Positions 6,777-13,184 of a stretch of 13,184 nt of DNA are shown here, piece after piece. How positions within the stretch are numbered: the stretch's first letter is position 1; the number at the start of each line of letters is the position of its first letter. The stretch lies in NCBI GenBank assembly GCA_002429115.1, contig DIYS01000224.1:1-13184 (forward strand), in the 5' to 3' direction. Source of the stretch: Saccharicrinis sp. UBA6048. Lineage in GTDB: Bacteria > Bacteroidota > Bacteroidia > Bacteroidales > Marinilabiliaceae. Below the pieces are notes generated by a model, which was given only the letters and a program-made list of their open reading frames with translations, searched no databases and had not been told where the DNA came from. The position numbers and the translations under genes are program-made.

Positions 6777-8015
6777 ATGAAAGTCCCTCAACAGTATCAG
6801 TTTATTGTGCAACTGGGCAAAGCCTTGCACACCTATGGTGTTCCATCTTACAAATCGCAGTTGTATCTGACCGAAATTGCCAATAAAAAAGGAATTAAAG
6901 GCAGTTTTATGGATACACCAACATGGATTAACTATGTTTTTTATGAGGAAGACGAGCATACCTACAATCATACGGAATGTGTGCCGCCGGGAGAATTGAA
7001 TCTGGGTGCTTTATCGAGAGTGGTGGAAATAACCAATGGTGTGATTAGTAACAAGCTGAACTTTTCAGAGGCTAAAGAGGCCATTACAAAACTAAATCAA
7101 ACCAATATTGGGTATGGATCACTGATTGAGCTTTTGGCTTTCATGCTATCAGCAGGTGCTTTCTGCATAATTCTCAACACCAACTGGATATCCGTTATTG
7201 TAGCTACAATCATCGGTGCCTTGGTTTATGGAATTACGCTGCTGGCATCCCATTCTAAATATATCAGAAGTACTCTGGAGTCATTGGTAGCCTTTATGGC
7301 AACAATTATAACAGGCCTGTTGTCTATCAAGTTTCCTGACATCAATATTTCGATGACTATATTGGCTTCCATCATTGTATTTATCCCCGGATTATCAATA
7401 ACGACAGCCCTTGAAGAGATCACCTCAAAAAGCCTGGTTTCAGGAACTGCCAAGTTATTCGATGCCTTGGTTTCCTTGTTTAAGCAGTTTTTTGGCGTTG
7501 TTCTCGGATTGGCCATTTTGCCATTATTCATTGAAATAAAACAAGAAGCTTTTATTGACAATATCCCTGACTGGGTCGATTATGCGGCCATTCCAATATT
7601 GTCACTCAGCCTGATGCCGGTATTTAAAGTACGGCTAAAAGATATTCCTCTTGGTGTAGCGACCGGTTTTATATGTTTTTACACAACAATGTTGCTGGAT
7701 TTCACTGGCATCCTGGTGAGTATCTTTTTCGGAACCATTGTAGCTGTTATAATAAGCAAACTTTTTGCCCGATTAACCAAAGCACCACGCTTGGTTTATC
7801 TAATCCCGGGCATCATCATGCTTGTTCCTGGATCAAAGGCCTTTATCGGATTAAGTACTCTTTTCCTCGATACCGAGATAAGCAATAGCTATATGGGAGA
7901 ACAGGTGCTTTATATTTTCATGGGAATCATTGGCGGCCTGATTTTTTCAGGTTCATTTATGGATAAAAATCTTAACAAAGGCATCCCTGCTCAATCGAAG
8001 GTTTTCAAACGATAA
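6777..8015 (+). CDS. ThrE-type threonine/serine exporter family membrane protein
   Basis: A 412-residue inner-membrane protein of the ThrE family, which exports threonine/serine or related small solutes driven by the membrane potential. Residues about 5-110 are a soluble domain with the family pattern LGKALHTYGVPSYKSQLYL...IA and a conserved TPT stretch near 47-49. About ten hydrophobic segments follow, at roughly 115-133, 136-157, 168-184, 190-206, 233-252, 270-284, 290-306, 308-329, 338-357 and 376-392. Both half motifs are seen: FIPGLSITTALEEI...SG (about 202-223) in the first and LIPGIIMLVPGSKAF (342-356) in the second. Here the two ThrE halves are fused in one chain, as in corynebacterial ThrE and unlike split two-gene versions. 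The charged tail is short. The gene stands alone with its own promoter. The family is sure; the substrate is not. Confidence 0.88.
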   Translation: MKVPQQYQFIVQLGKALHTYGVPSYKSQLYLTEIANKKGIKGSFMDTPTWINYVFYEEDEHTYNHTECVPPGELNLGALSRVVEITNGVISNKLNFSEAKEAITKLNQTNIGYGSLIELLAFMLSAGAFCIILNTNWISVIVATIIGALVYGITLLASHSKYIRSTLESLVAFMATIITGLLSIKFPDINISMTILASIIVFIPGLSITTALEEITSKSLVSGTAKLFDALVSLFKQFFGVVLGLAILPLFIEIKQEAFIDNIPDWVDYAAIPILSLSLMPVFKVRLKDIPLGVATGFICFYTTMLLDFTGILVSIFFGTIVAVIISKLFARLTKAPRLVYLIPGIIMLVPGSKAFIGLSTLFLDTEISNSYMGEQVLYIFMGIIGGLIFSGSFMDKNLNKGIPAQSKVFKR

Positions 8016-8096
8016 CGAAGTAACAGCAGAACGTTAAGAATTGTGAAACATCACTGATTATTCAGATCGAAGCTCGATTAATCTTATTCTGTTTCG

Positions 8097-8104
8097 TACC
8101 TTTG
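8097..8104 (+). promoter_or_regulatory. -7 promoter element of the rRNA methyltransferase gene
   Basis: TACCTTTG fully matches the Bacteroidota -7 consensus TAnnTTTG and lies in the 171-base gap after the exporter gene. No TTTG is found 19-21 bases upstream. The start would be near 8111, leaving a leader of about 75 bases before the ATG at 8187. A short ATCGA/TCGAT inverted repeat sits just upstream (about 8066-8078). Confidence 0.45.
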
Positions 8105-8186
8105 CAGGCTCTGAACAACCCTATAGTTCCAGACATCTGTTATAAAAGTAAAACAGAGTAATACAATATACTGAAAACACGCATAA

Positions 8187-9362
8187 ATGAAATTACTGGT
8201 AAAAACCTTTCATGGATTGGAAGAAGTATTGGCTGAAGAATTAAAAGAGATAGGAGCCAAAGATGTAACACCGATTAAACGCGCCGTTACTTGTACCGGA
8301 GATAAAGAAGTTCTGTACAAAGCCAACTTACACCTGCGAACTGCATTACGCGTGTTAGTTCCCGTATTGACTTTCAAAGCTAAAAATGAGGATGAGCTTT
8401 ATAAAAACATCTTCAAATTTGACTGGTCGGCATACATCACTGAAGAAAATACTTTTGCCATCGATGCGGTCGCTTTTTCAGATTTCTTTAAGCATAACAA
8501 ATACCTGGCTCTTAAAACAAAAGATGCCATTGTAGATCAGTTTAAAGAAAAGAATGGCCAACGTCCATCAGTAAATGTCGATAAGCCTGATTTGCAGGTA
8601 AACGTCCATGTATCACACGATCAGTTTACTGTATCTCTTGATAGTTCCGTTGAGTCATTACACCGCAGAGGTTACCGTAATCCTCACCACAAAGCACCTT
8701 TAAATGAAGTGTTAGCTGCCGGTATGTTGAAAATTGCCAAATGGCACAAAGATATTCCATTGATCGATCCGATGTGTGGTACCGGAACCATCCTGATGGA
8801 AGCAGCCATGATCGCCTGTGATATGCCACCGGCCTTCAAGCGTAAGCATTTTGGTTTTATGACATGGGCCGATTACGATAAGGCTTTATGGGAGAAAATA
8901 TATACCGAAGCGGAAAATAAAATACGCTATCCAAAAGTAAATATTGTTGGTGGTGATAACAACCCTCAGGCGGTAGATATGGCCAAGACGGCTTCGTTAG
9001 ATTTCCGCTTAAACCGACAAATCAGAATTGTACGCGAAAATATGGAAGACCATATGCCACCGGCACCTCGTGGTATGATGATCACCAATCCTCCATATGG
9101 TGAGCGTTTAACCAAGGATAATATCAACGAATTTTATAAGAAGATTGGAACGCACTTAAAGCGTAACTATACCGACTGGCAGGCCTGGATTATCACTTCC
9201 AATATGGATGCCTTAAAGCATGTAGGCCTGCGTCCTGATTCGAAATACAAACTTTACAATGGTTCATTAGAATGTCGATTTGTAGCCTACGATATGTTTG
9301 AAGGCGAGATGAAAGAATTTAAAAAGAAAGTGAACCGAACCAAAAGAAGAATTGATAGTTAA
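8187..9362 (+). CDS. THUMP-domain 23S rRNA (guanine-N2-) methyltransferase, RlmL-type
   Basis: A 391-residue RNA methyltransferase. By family it uses S-adenosylmethionine to make N2-methylguanosine in 23S rRNA (position 2445 in E. coli numbering). The N-terminal half (about 1-155) is a ferredoxin-like plus THUMP RNA-binding region. It is followed by the linker LHRRGYRNPHHKAPLNEVLAA (from 159), typical of this family. The Rossmann methylase part has DPMCGTGT (194-201, SAM motif I) and NPPYGER (301-307, catalytic motif IV for an exocyclic amine). The tail is strongly basic (KKKVNRTKRR). Length equals the RlmL half of the enterobacterial RlmKL fusion, or stand-alone YpsC-like proteins; no RlmK part follows. 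It appears monocistronic, with its own -7 element and a small hairpin after the stop. Exact target base is inferred from the family. Confidence 0.88.
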   Translation: MKLLVKTFHGLEEVLAEELKEIGAKDVTPIKRAVTCTGDKEVLYKANLHLRTALRVLVPVLTFKAKNEDELYKNIFKFDWSAYITEENTFAIDAVAFSDFFKHNKYLALKTKDAIVDQFKEKNGQRPSVNVDKPDLQVNVHVSHDQFTVSLDSSVESLHRRGYRNPHHKAPLNEVLAAGMLKIAKWHKDIPLIDPMCGTGTILMEAAMIACDMPPAFKRKHFGFMTWADYDKALWEKIYTEAENKIRYPKVNIVGGDNNPQAVDMAKTASLDFRLNRQIRIVRENMEDHMPPAPRGMMITNPPYGERLTKDNINEFYKKIGTHLKRNYTDWQAWIITSNMDALKHVGLRPDSKYKLYNGSLECRFVAYDMFEGEMKEFKKKVNRTKRRIDS

Positions 9363-9388
9363 TATTAGATACTAATAGTTCGTTAGTC

Positions 9389-9402
9389 CCGATAGTTATC
9401 GG
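9389..9402. terminator. CCGATA/TATCGG hairpin after the methyltransferase gene
   Basis: Perfect 6-base arms with a 2-base loop, placed 26 bases past the stop codon. No U run follows. Palindromes of this CCGATA...TATCGG kind are, from memory, frequent between genes in Bacteroidota genomes, so it may be a dispersed element rather than a terminator. Confidence 0.3.
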
Positions 9403-9495
9403 AATTAGTCAGAAGGCAGTAGTTTAAATGGTATAAATTTCACTATCCAGCAATTAAAAGGAAATTCCCTTAGCTATTACCCTCTGAAAATTAGT

Positions 9496-9508
9496 AGTTT
9501 TCAAAACT
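9496..9508. repeat. Short palindrome before the flavoprotein gene
   Basis: AGTTTT (9496-9501) and AAAACT (9503-9508) pair around a single C. It lies in the expected promoter or leader position of the three-gene operon. It could be an operator half-site pair or chance in AT-rich DNA. Confidence 0.25.
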
Positions 9509-9537
9509 GACAGCCTATCAAATTAAACACTTTGGTG

Positions 9538-10494
9538 ATGAATAGAATTACAGAACTCTTTAATATACAATACCCGATTATTCAGGGTGGCATGGTTTGG
9601 TGCAGCGGCTGGCGCTTAGCGTCGGCTGTGAGTAACAATGGCGGTTTGGGCTTGCTTGGATCAGGCTCGATGTATCCGGAAGTGCTTAGGGAGCATATTC
9701 AGAAAATGAAAAAGGCGACCGATAAACCCTGGGGTGTTAATGTTCCGCTGCTTTACCCGAACATTGATGAATTGATGCAGATTATTGTTGAAGAGGATGT
9801 AAAAATAGTTTTCACATCGGCCGGCAACCCCATGAAATGGACCGGTTTTCTTAAAGAAAAAGGTATCACCGTAGTTCATGTCATCGCCAATGGTAAATTT
9901 GCCCGTAAATGTGAGGAAGCAGGCGTTGATGCCATCGTGGCTGAAGGATTTGAAGCTGGCGGTCATAATGGTCGTGAAGAAACGACCACACTGACGCTTA
10001 TACCATCCATTCGTCAACAAACCAGTTTACCTTTAATCGCTGCGGGAGGTATCGGAACAGGCAAAGGTATTTTTGCAGCACTGGCTCTTGGGGCAGATGG
10101 TGTTCAGATTGGTTCACGTTTTGCCATTACCGAAGAATCATCGGCCCACGATGCCTTTAAAAAGTTAGTGACCGAAACCGGCGAAGGAGGCACATTGCTT
10201 TCCCTCAAGAAACTAGCGCCTGTACGCTTAATTAAGAATGCATTTTTTGAGTTAGTACATGAAGCCGAAAAATCTGGTGCTTCAACACTTGAACTTCAGA
10301 AGTTGCTTGGCAAAGGACGTGCTAAAAAAGGAATTTTTGAAGGTGACCTGGAAGAGGGCGAATTAGAAATTGGACAAGTGGCCTCACTCATCACAGATAT
10401 CAAACCAGTTAACCAGGTATTTGCCGATTTACTAAATGAATACAATGCTGTAAAGGAAGAAGCAGCGACTCATCAACGTTTTACCTTCGGATGA
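9538..10494 (+). CDS. FabK / nitronate monooxygenase-type FMN oxidoreductase
   Basis: A 318-residue TIM-barrel flavoprotein of the family that includes enoyl-ACP reductase II (FabK) and nitronate monooxygenase. The ATG at 9538 is preferred over in-frame TTG (9532) and GTG (9535), because the protein then begins MNRITELFNIQYPIIQGGM, the standard family start. Landmarks: PIIQGGM, the nucleotide/flavin loop AGNP near 97, VAEGFEAGGHNG with the active-site His at 143, and the phosphate-binding AAGGIGTGKG plus ADGVQIGSRF near 168-195. EAGGH followed by TTTLTLIPSI resembles FabK more than fungal-type nitronate monooxygenases. The last four bases (ATGA) overlap the start of the first M16 peptidase gene, so the three genes are almost certainly co-translated. 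The true reaction (fatty-acid reduction, nitronate oxidation, other) cannot be told from sequence. Confidence 0.85.
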   Translation: MNRITELFNIQYPIIQGGMVWCSGWRLASAVSNNGGLGLLGSGSMYPEVLREHIQKMKKATDKPWGVNVPLLYPNIDELMQIIVEEDVKIVFTSAGNPMKWTGFLKEKGITVVHVIANGKFARKCEEAGVDAIVAEGFEAGGHNGREETTTLTLIPSIRQQTSLPLIAAGGIGTGKGIFAALALGADGVQIGSRFAITEESSAHDAFKKLVTETGEGGTLLSLKKLAPVRLIKNAFFELVHEAEKSGASTLELQKLLGKGRAKKGIFEGDLEEGELEIGQVASLITDIKPVNQVFADLLNEYNAVKEEAATHQRFTFG

Positions 10495-11729
10495 TAAATA
10501 TAGAAAAACGCACCTTATCAAATGGATTGCGCGTGGTGGTGCATGTCGATCGCAGCACGCCGCTGGCAGCTGTTAATGTACTTTATAATGTAGGTTCGAA
10601 AAATGAGCAGGCTGATAAAACCGGCTTTGCCCATTTATTTGAGCACCTCATGTTTGGTGGAAGTAAAAATATTCCTTCATACGACGCCCCATTACAAATG
10701 GTTGGTGGTGATAATAATGCCTGGACAAGTAACGACATCACCAATTATTACCTGACACTGCCAGCTGCTAATATTGAAACTGGTTTCTGGTTAGAGTCTG
10801 ATCGTATGCTGGAACTGGATTTCTCAGAACAAAGTCTTGAGGTGCAACGAAAAGTGGTGATTGAAGAGTTTAAGCAGCGCTATCTTAATCAGCCATATGG
10901 CGACATTCCATTGTTGGTTAGTCCATTGGCTTATAAGGTACACCCATACCAGTGGCCTACCATTGGAAAGGATATTTCGCACATTGAAAATGCGACTTTA
11001 GATGACGTTAAATCTTTCTTTTATAGTCACTATGCACCTAATAATGCCATTCTGACAATCAGTGGCAATGTTGATCCGGACAACGTTTTTTCACAAGTTG
11101 AAAAATGGTTTGGTGCAATTCCTGAGCGAACAATCGCAACTAACAACATTCCGGCTGAACCAGCACAAAGCGAAGATCGCTTATTAGAGGTAGAGCGTAA
11201 TGTCCCAGCAGATTTGATCCATAAAGTATTTCATATCGGGCGTCGTACGGATGAGGATTTCCACACGGTTGATTTGCTTTCTGATGTATTATCAAATGGC
11301 CCATCATCACGACTTAATCAGAACCTGGTAAAAGAAAAACAACTCTTTAGCGATATTAACGCCTACATATCCGGCGACCAACACCCGGGATTGTTTACAA
11401 TTACCGGACGATTACTTCCAGGCACCACTATGGAGCATGCGGAAGCTGCCATTCAGGAGGAAATTAATCGCATTGCAAATGAAATGGTGAGCGATTATGA
11501 GTTACAAAAAGTGAAAAATAAGGTGGAGTCGTCACTTGTATTTTCTGAGATCAGTTTCCTTAATAAAGCGATGAACCTGGCAGTATTTGAATTAAATGGT
11601 CAGGCTGAAAACATTAATCTGGAAGTAGATAAATACAGAGCTGTAACAGCTCAAGGCCTTCTTGAATCTGCTCAAAAGACATTCCGATCAGGCAACTGTT
11701 CGACCCTTTATTACCGTGCGCAAAAGTAA
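10491..11729 (+). CDS. M16B peptidase, zinc-binding catalytic subunit
   Basis: A 412-residue M16-family metallopeptidase with two homologous halves. The inverted zinc motif HLFEH (48-52) is intact, and the third ligand is E126 (or E125) in KVVIEEFKQR. A helical C-terminal half follows. There is no signal peptide or lipobox, so it should act in the cytoplasm, on peptides or on unfolded or imported polypeptides. In the C-terminal half, where M16 enzymes carry an Arg and a Tyr seven residues apart for substrate binding, this protein has V280 and S287; only the preceding R274 (SSRL) is kept. It therefore needs a partner, supplied by the next gene, which begins 5 bases after this stop. The start overlaps the preceding flavoprotein stop (ATGA). 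Known parallels are M16B heterodimers such as the Sphingomonas Sph2681/Sph2682 pair and mitochondrial processing peptidase. Confidence 0.92.
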   Translation: MINIEKRTLSNGLRVVVHVDRSTPLAAVNVLYNVGSKNEQADKTGFAHLFEHLMFGGSKNIPSYDAPLQMVGGDNNAWTSNDITNYYLTLPAANIETGFWLESDRMLELDFSEQSLEVQRKVVIEEFKQRYLNQPYGDIPLLVSPLAYKVHPYQWPTIGKDISHIENATLDDVKSFFYSHYAPNNAILTISGNVDPDNVFSQVEKWFGAIPERTIATNNIPAEPAQSEDRLLEVERNVPADLIHKVFHIGRRTDEDFHTVDLLSDVLSNGPSSRLNQNLVKEKQLFSDINAYISGDQHPGLFTITGRLLPGTTMEHAEAAIQEEINRIANEMVSDYELQKVKNKVESSLVFSEISFLNKAMNLAVFELNGQAENINLEVDKYRAVTAQGLLESAQKTFRSGNCSTLYYRAQK

Positions 11730-11734
11730 AAATT

Positions 11735-13012
11735 ATGAAACTCAACAGAATTCAGGCTCCAGTAGCCAAAACGATAGATACATTTGAGCTTTTGCCCATC
11801 AGCACATTTGAACTGGATAATGGTATTAAAGTTCACCTAATGCAGGCCGGATCGCAGGAAGTAGCGAAACTTGACTTTTTATTTCCGGCAGGTTCCGTAC
11901 AGGCTCAACAACCTTTGTTGGCCTCTATTACCAATAAAGCACTTAGCGAAGGTACTACTAATCAAACTGGAGCCTCCATCGCAGAGAAGATTGATTTCTT
12001 TGGTGCTTTTATTGGTCAGCAGGCTTCTTTTCATCATTCGATTGTCACATTGGTTTCGCTAACCCACTTTCTTCCACAAACATTGGAGGTGTTGGAAGAT
12101 ATTATCAAACACCCGCGCTTCGATCAAAAAGAGTTAGATACGCTTATTAACAAGCGCAGACAAGAATATTTGATTGAAAGTGACAAGGTAAAAACTTTGG
12201 CAACAAGAGCTTTTACGCAAAATTTGTATGGCAAGGACTACCCTTATGGTAACTATGTAACACCTGAAGATTTTGAAAAAATAACGCGTGATAAGGTCAT
12301 TGACTTTCACAAACGAGCATATATACCAGAAGGTACTCACATCATTATCTCAGGGCAGCCGGGAGAAGATATTCAGCAGCTTCTAAATAAGCACTTTGGC
12401 CAGAATTGGTCAGACAATGAGCCTATAGCCGATCATATTCCTGAATTCTCAAAAACTGAAAATCGACAATTATTTGTTGAAAAAGAAGGCGCTCTGCAGT
12501 CGGCCATTAAAATCGGCGTGCCATTATTCAGCAAGGAACATCCTGATTTTCATGGCATGCAGATACTAAATACAATTCTGGGTGGTTATTTTGGTTCGCG
12601 CCTAATGACGAATATCCGAGAAGAAAAAGGTCTGACCTACGGCATTTCATCGTTTATAATGACTTATAAACATGCAGGCTTTTTAGTGATTGGATCGGAT
12701 GTAAAGGCTGAAAACAGAGACTTAGCCATCAAAGAGATCTTCAACGAAATCAGAAAACTTCGTGAAGAAAAAGTAAGCGATGAAGAGCTGGAACTGGTTC
12801 GTAATTTTCTGATTGGTGATATGATTCGCAATTTTGACGGGCCTTTTGCTACTTCTGACAATTACCGTGGTCTGCTTGATTCTGATTTACCACCAGCCTA
12901 CTTTAATGAATTTTTCACGGTCTTAAAAAGCATTACAGCAAACGATCTGCATCTATTGGCTAACAAATACCTGCAGGAAGATGACTTAATAACTGTCATC
13001 GCCGGAGTTTAA
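11735..13012 (+). CDS. M16B peptidase-like subunit without zinc site (Arg/Tyr partner subunit)
   Basis: A 425-residue M16 homologue without a signal peptide. The zinc motif is missing: the aligned stretch reads LLASITNKALSEGT (61-74), with none of the HxxEH ligands. It keeps the C-terminal substrate-binding pair in GGYFGSRLMTNIREEKGLTYG, as R295 and Y302 (spacing seven, as in insulin-degrading enzyme). This is the exact complement of the preceding subunit. Five bases separate the two genes, fitting fixed stoichiometry in a heterodimer. It follows that this chain should be inactive alone and needed for activity of the pair. It carries about 20 extra N-terminal residues compared with its partner, including an AKTIDTFELLPISTF lead-in. 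The gene ends the operon. No strong terminator is seen in the first bases after the stop, but an 11-base inverted-repeat arm begins at 13012. Confidence 0.92.
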   Translation: MKLNRIQAPVAKTIDTFELLPISTFELDNGIKVHLMQAGSQEVAKLDFLFPAGSVQAQQPLLASITNKALSEGTTNQTGASIAEKIDFFGAFIGQQASFHHSIVTLVSLTHFLPQTLEVLEDIIKHPRFDQKELDTLINKRRQEYLIESDKVKTLATRAFTQNLYGKDYPYGNYVTPEDFEKITRDKVIDFHKRAYIPEGTHIIISGQPGEDIQQLLNKHFGQNWSDNEPIADHIPEFSKTENRQLFVEKEGALQSAIKIGVPLFSKEHPDFHGMQILNTILGGYFGSRLMTNIREEKGLTYGISSFIMTYKHAGFLVIGSDVKAENRDLAIKEIFNEIRKLREEKVSDEELELVRNFLIGDMIRNFDGPFATSDNYRGLLDSDLPPAYFNEFFTVLKSITANDLHLLANKYLQEDDLITVIAGV

Positions 13013-13145
13013 GAAGCCTTTGTCCTACTTCCAATTTCTGCGTAAAAAAATCGCCTCAAAGTGCTCATTTACGATAGTAAACTGTGCTTTTTCGTTGGTT
13101 TTTGCCTTGAATTTGTTTGTAACCTTTGGTTATTCAAAGGCTTCT
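13012..13145. repeat. 11-base perfect inverted repeat around 112 bases
   Basis: AGAAGCCTTTG (13012-13022), beginning on the last base of the M16 stop codon, and CAAAGGCTTCT (13135-13145) are exact reverse complements. The right arm can also fold with nearer CCTTTG (13123-13128) over a 6-base loop, so two exclusive pairings exist. The role is unknown: mobile-element or repeat ends, an RNA fold, or chance. Confidence 0.4.
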
Positions 13146-13184
13146 AAAAGTATATCTTTTGATTTGTATCCGTCTCCACAATAA
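13013..13184. other. Tail with overlapping open frames on both strands; possible gene end or dispersed repeat
   Basis: No gene is certain here. On the plus strand a frame is open from before 13020 to TAA at 13182-13184 (54 codons from TTG 13020), with no good start and a Phe/Ser/Leu-rich product. On the minus strand 13183-13130 reads as a plausible C-terminal end, YCGDGYKSKDILLEAFE then TAA. After that stop the same frame stays open (13129 to about 13028) with a charged protein-like translation containing AQFTIVNEHFEAIFLRRNWK. It may be the 3' end of a minus-strand gene that leaves the window, or part of a dispersed element. Confidence 0.25.

Larger units (their letters stand above)
9363..9537. 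other. Intergenic gap with two small hairpins
   Basis: This 175-base AT-rich stretch lies between the methyltransferase and the flavoprotein operon. It contains CCGATA-GT-TATCGG (9389-9402), a perfect 6-base stem with a 2-base loop 26 bases after the upstream stop, and AGTTTT-C-AAAACT (9496-9508), 29 bases before the next ATG. Short TTAGT copies lie around the first hairpin. No TAnnTTTG match is present (best TAAATTTC at 9434-9441), so the operon promoter is unclear. Confidence 0.45.

Noticed and set aside
9532..9537. TTG or GTG start two codons upstream for the flavoprotein gene
   Set aside because: The ATG at 9538 gives the normal family N-terminus and is the stronger start codon.
13012..13145. 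Invertible promoter flanked by inverted repeats, as known for surface loci in Bacteroides
   Set aside because: The arms are only 11 bases, no recombinase gene is nearby, and no TAnnTTTG element lies between the arms.
1..13184. Defence island, prophage, transposon or CRISPR
   Set aside because: No nuclease/effector pairs, integrase, transposase, spacer-repeat pattern or tRNA attachment site was seen. All firm genes are metabolic, envelope, RNA-modification or proteolysis genes.

Overview
The window looks like ordinary chromosomal DNA from a member of the Bacteroidota. Four things point there: Bacteroidota-type -7 promoter elements (TAnnTTTG) upstream of several genes, starts without clear Shine-Dalgarno sequences, AT-rich gaps, and protein families typical of that phylum. 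Among these are a lipoprotein phosphatase fused to an Omp85-like barrel and a Crp/Fnr-type regulator with a cysteine cluster. The order cannot be fixed from sequence alone; a Marinilabiliales-like marine or sediment lineage is only a guess. I see no tRNA, rRNA, CRISPR array, insertion sequence or prophage.

Layout. (1) 65-1030 (+): a PLP-dependent cysteine synthase / cystathionine beta-synthase-like enzyme. It converges on a long hairpin at 1075-1123. (2) 1169-6445 (-): three genes read leftward. In transcription order they are an SdiA-regulated-type beta-propeller lipoprotein (6445-5573), a 1234-residue phosphatase/outer-membrane protein that overlaps it by one base in TGATG (5573-1869), and, after 61 bases holding its own good promoter, a Crp/Fnr-type regulator (1807-1169). 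(3) 6446-6776: a 331-base divergent control region. (4) 6777-8015 (+): a one-piece ThrE-type amino acid exporter. (5) 8187-9362 (+): an RlmL-type 23S rRNA guanine methyltransferase. (6) 9538-13012 (+): a tight three-gene unit made of a FabK/nitronate monooxygenase-type flavoprotein, then two M16 peptidase subunits overlapping or almost touching one another. (7) 13013-13184: a tail without a sure gene, with an 11-base inverted repeat.

The most unusual object is the protein encoded at 1869-5573. It carries a lipobox, a complete purple-acid-phosphatase-like metal site, a middle region with a Gly-rich stretch and DRHxxQ...DRD motifs reminiscent of CotH/FAM20/HipA-type kinases, and a C-terminal Omp85-like barrel with an LRGYR motif. 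Together with the coupled propeller lipoprotein it may form an envelope phosphoester-handling module; that role is inference. The second clear functional story is the M16 pair. The first subunit has the zinc site (HLFEH) but has lost the Arg/Tyr substrate pair. The second has lost the zinc site but keeps Arg/Tyr. This is the hallmark of an obligate heterodimeric M16B peptidase.
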